Origin: Parendozoicomonas haliclonae
Lineage (GTDB): Bacteria; Pseudomonadota; Gammaproteobacteria; Pseudomonadales; Endozoicomonadaceae
DNA: 64,000 nucleotides
Direction: 5' to 3'
Assembly (NCBI RefSeq): GCF_900174585.1
Contig: NZ_FWPT01000002.1
Coordinates: 248,001 to 312,000 of the forward strand
The position numbers were made by a program, and so were the translations under genes. Below, piece by piece: positions 63,508 to 64,000 of this stretch (positions are counted from its first letter, which is position 1; each line of letters begins with the position of its first letter). Below the pieces are notes generated by a model. That model was given only the letters and a program-made list of their open reading frames with translations, ran no database searches and was not told the origin of the DNA.

Positions 63508-64000
63508 TTAATAATCCTTCAGCAGACCGTTGTAAGAGCGTCCTTTCGGATCCCAGAACACCGCCGGTGCCTTTTCATCGAACATATTGCCGTAGCCGTG
63601 CCAGAGATCCATTTCTGCCATCACTTTATGCAGCGGACCTGGAATCATGGTATTCACCCGGTCAATCAGGCGGTGATGCCAGAAGCTCGGCTTGTTATAA
63701 GGGCAGGTTGCCAGACAGGTGCCGCAGGTGGAGCCGGACTCAATCCAATAGTCATGACACTTCTGCCCATTGAGATGCCACTTTCTTACGCCCGGATTAA
63801 TAAACGGCATATCCTTTACATCTTCCGCAGTAAAGATGCTTGGACGGTCATCCCGGGAGATAGACTTGGATGGGCAGTTATCAGCACAGTGCAGACAGTT
63901 GGCACAAAAGCTCTCGATACCAAACGTCACTGGCTTGTCGTAGTACTCATCCAGTTCCAGCTCAATATGCACTTTCGCGATACGCAGACGGGTACCGTAG
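63508..64000 (-). CDS. rdhA: Reductive dehalogenase catalytic subunit, copy 2 (partial, runs off right edge)
   Basis: The last about 164 residues. The frame stays open to the window edge (YGTRLRIAKVHIELELDEYYDKPV), so the internal ATG at 63972 is not the start. Both iron-sulfur motifs are intact (CANCLHCADNCP and CGTCLATCPYNK), and the C terminus MDLWHGYGNMFDEKAPAVFW matches copy 1 exactly. Differences from copy 1 are scattered conservative changes (for example Lys/Met, Val/Ile), consistent with a tandem duplication followed by divergence. The N-terminal half, including the Tat signal, lies outside the window. Confidence 0.9.
   Translation of the reverse strand, partial: YGTRLRIAKVHIELELDEYYDKPVTFGIESFCANCLHCADNCPSKSISRDDRPSIFTAEDVKDMPFINPGVRKWHLNGQKCHDYWIESGSTCGTCLATCPYNKPSFWHHRLIDRVNTMIPGPLHKVMAEMDLWHGYGNMFDEKAPAVFWDPKGRSYNGLLKDY

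Overview
The window looks like part of a marine-type gammaproteobacterial chromosome. Evidence is the RND/MFP pump, the DUF898 and M48 genes, and the reductive dehalogenase pair; the organism is inferred from gene content only. About 51 kb (1 to ~51,500) is one polyketide synthase (PKS) locus. The right 12.5 kb holds an unrelated AT-rich group of unknown genes and a duplicated reductive dehalogenase locus. I saw no tRNA, rRNA or CRISPR array.

PKS locus. Three giant proteins are encoded on the minus strand in colinear order: PksA (50,731 to 38,759), PksB (38,756 to 30,087) and PksC (27,303 to 13,135). The order read from the domains is: DH-KR-ACP | KS-KR-ACP | KS-DH-KR-ACP | KS//cMT-KR-ACP | KS-[AT relic]-KR-ACP | KS//AT-DH-KR-ACP | KS-KR-ACP | KS-DH-cMT-KR*-ACP-TE (// marks a protein boundary). 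Both A/B and B/C junctions cut a module right after its KS. Only one intact acyltransferase (AT) is visible, at the start of PksC. Six KS-containing modules have no functional AT, and one of these keeps a decayed AT without its active-site serine. PksA starts with DH, so the first KS lies elsewhere; a partial KS protein runs off the left edge. There is no ER domain, so the product should be a partly unsaturated, hydroxylated, C-methylated chain released by a C-terminal TE.

Accessory genes. These are a type II thioesterase, a cytochrome P450, an SDR, and a discrete carrier protein next to an amino-acid-type adenylation enzyme and an LpxL/HtrB-like acyltransferase. Tryptophan 2,3-dioxygenase and kynurenine formamidase overlap by 4 nt and sit downstream of an RND pump with its lipoprotein adaptor. 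A FOXRED2-like flavoprotein, a membrane-anchored SAM methyltransferase and an Sfp/EntD-type phosphopantetheinyl transferase complete the set. The likely theme is a polyketide that is activated, tailored and exported, perhaps carrying a tryptophan/kynurenine-derived unit (inference). The adenylation gene is split by a frameshift at a run of ten A.

Right side. Positions 51,565 to 56,948 carry four plus-strand genes, three unrecognised and one an ABC1/UbiB-like kinase with an apparent signal peptide. Then, on the minus strand, come M48 peptidase, DUF898 membrane protein, TPR protein, rdhB1, rdhA1, a 264-bp MITE-like element, a LuxR-type regulator, and a second rdhB-rdhA pair running off the right edge. 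The MITE-like end forms the stop codon of the regulator.
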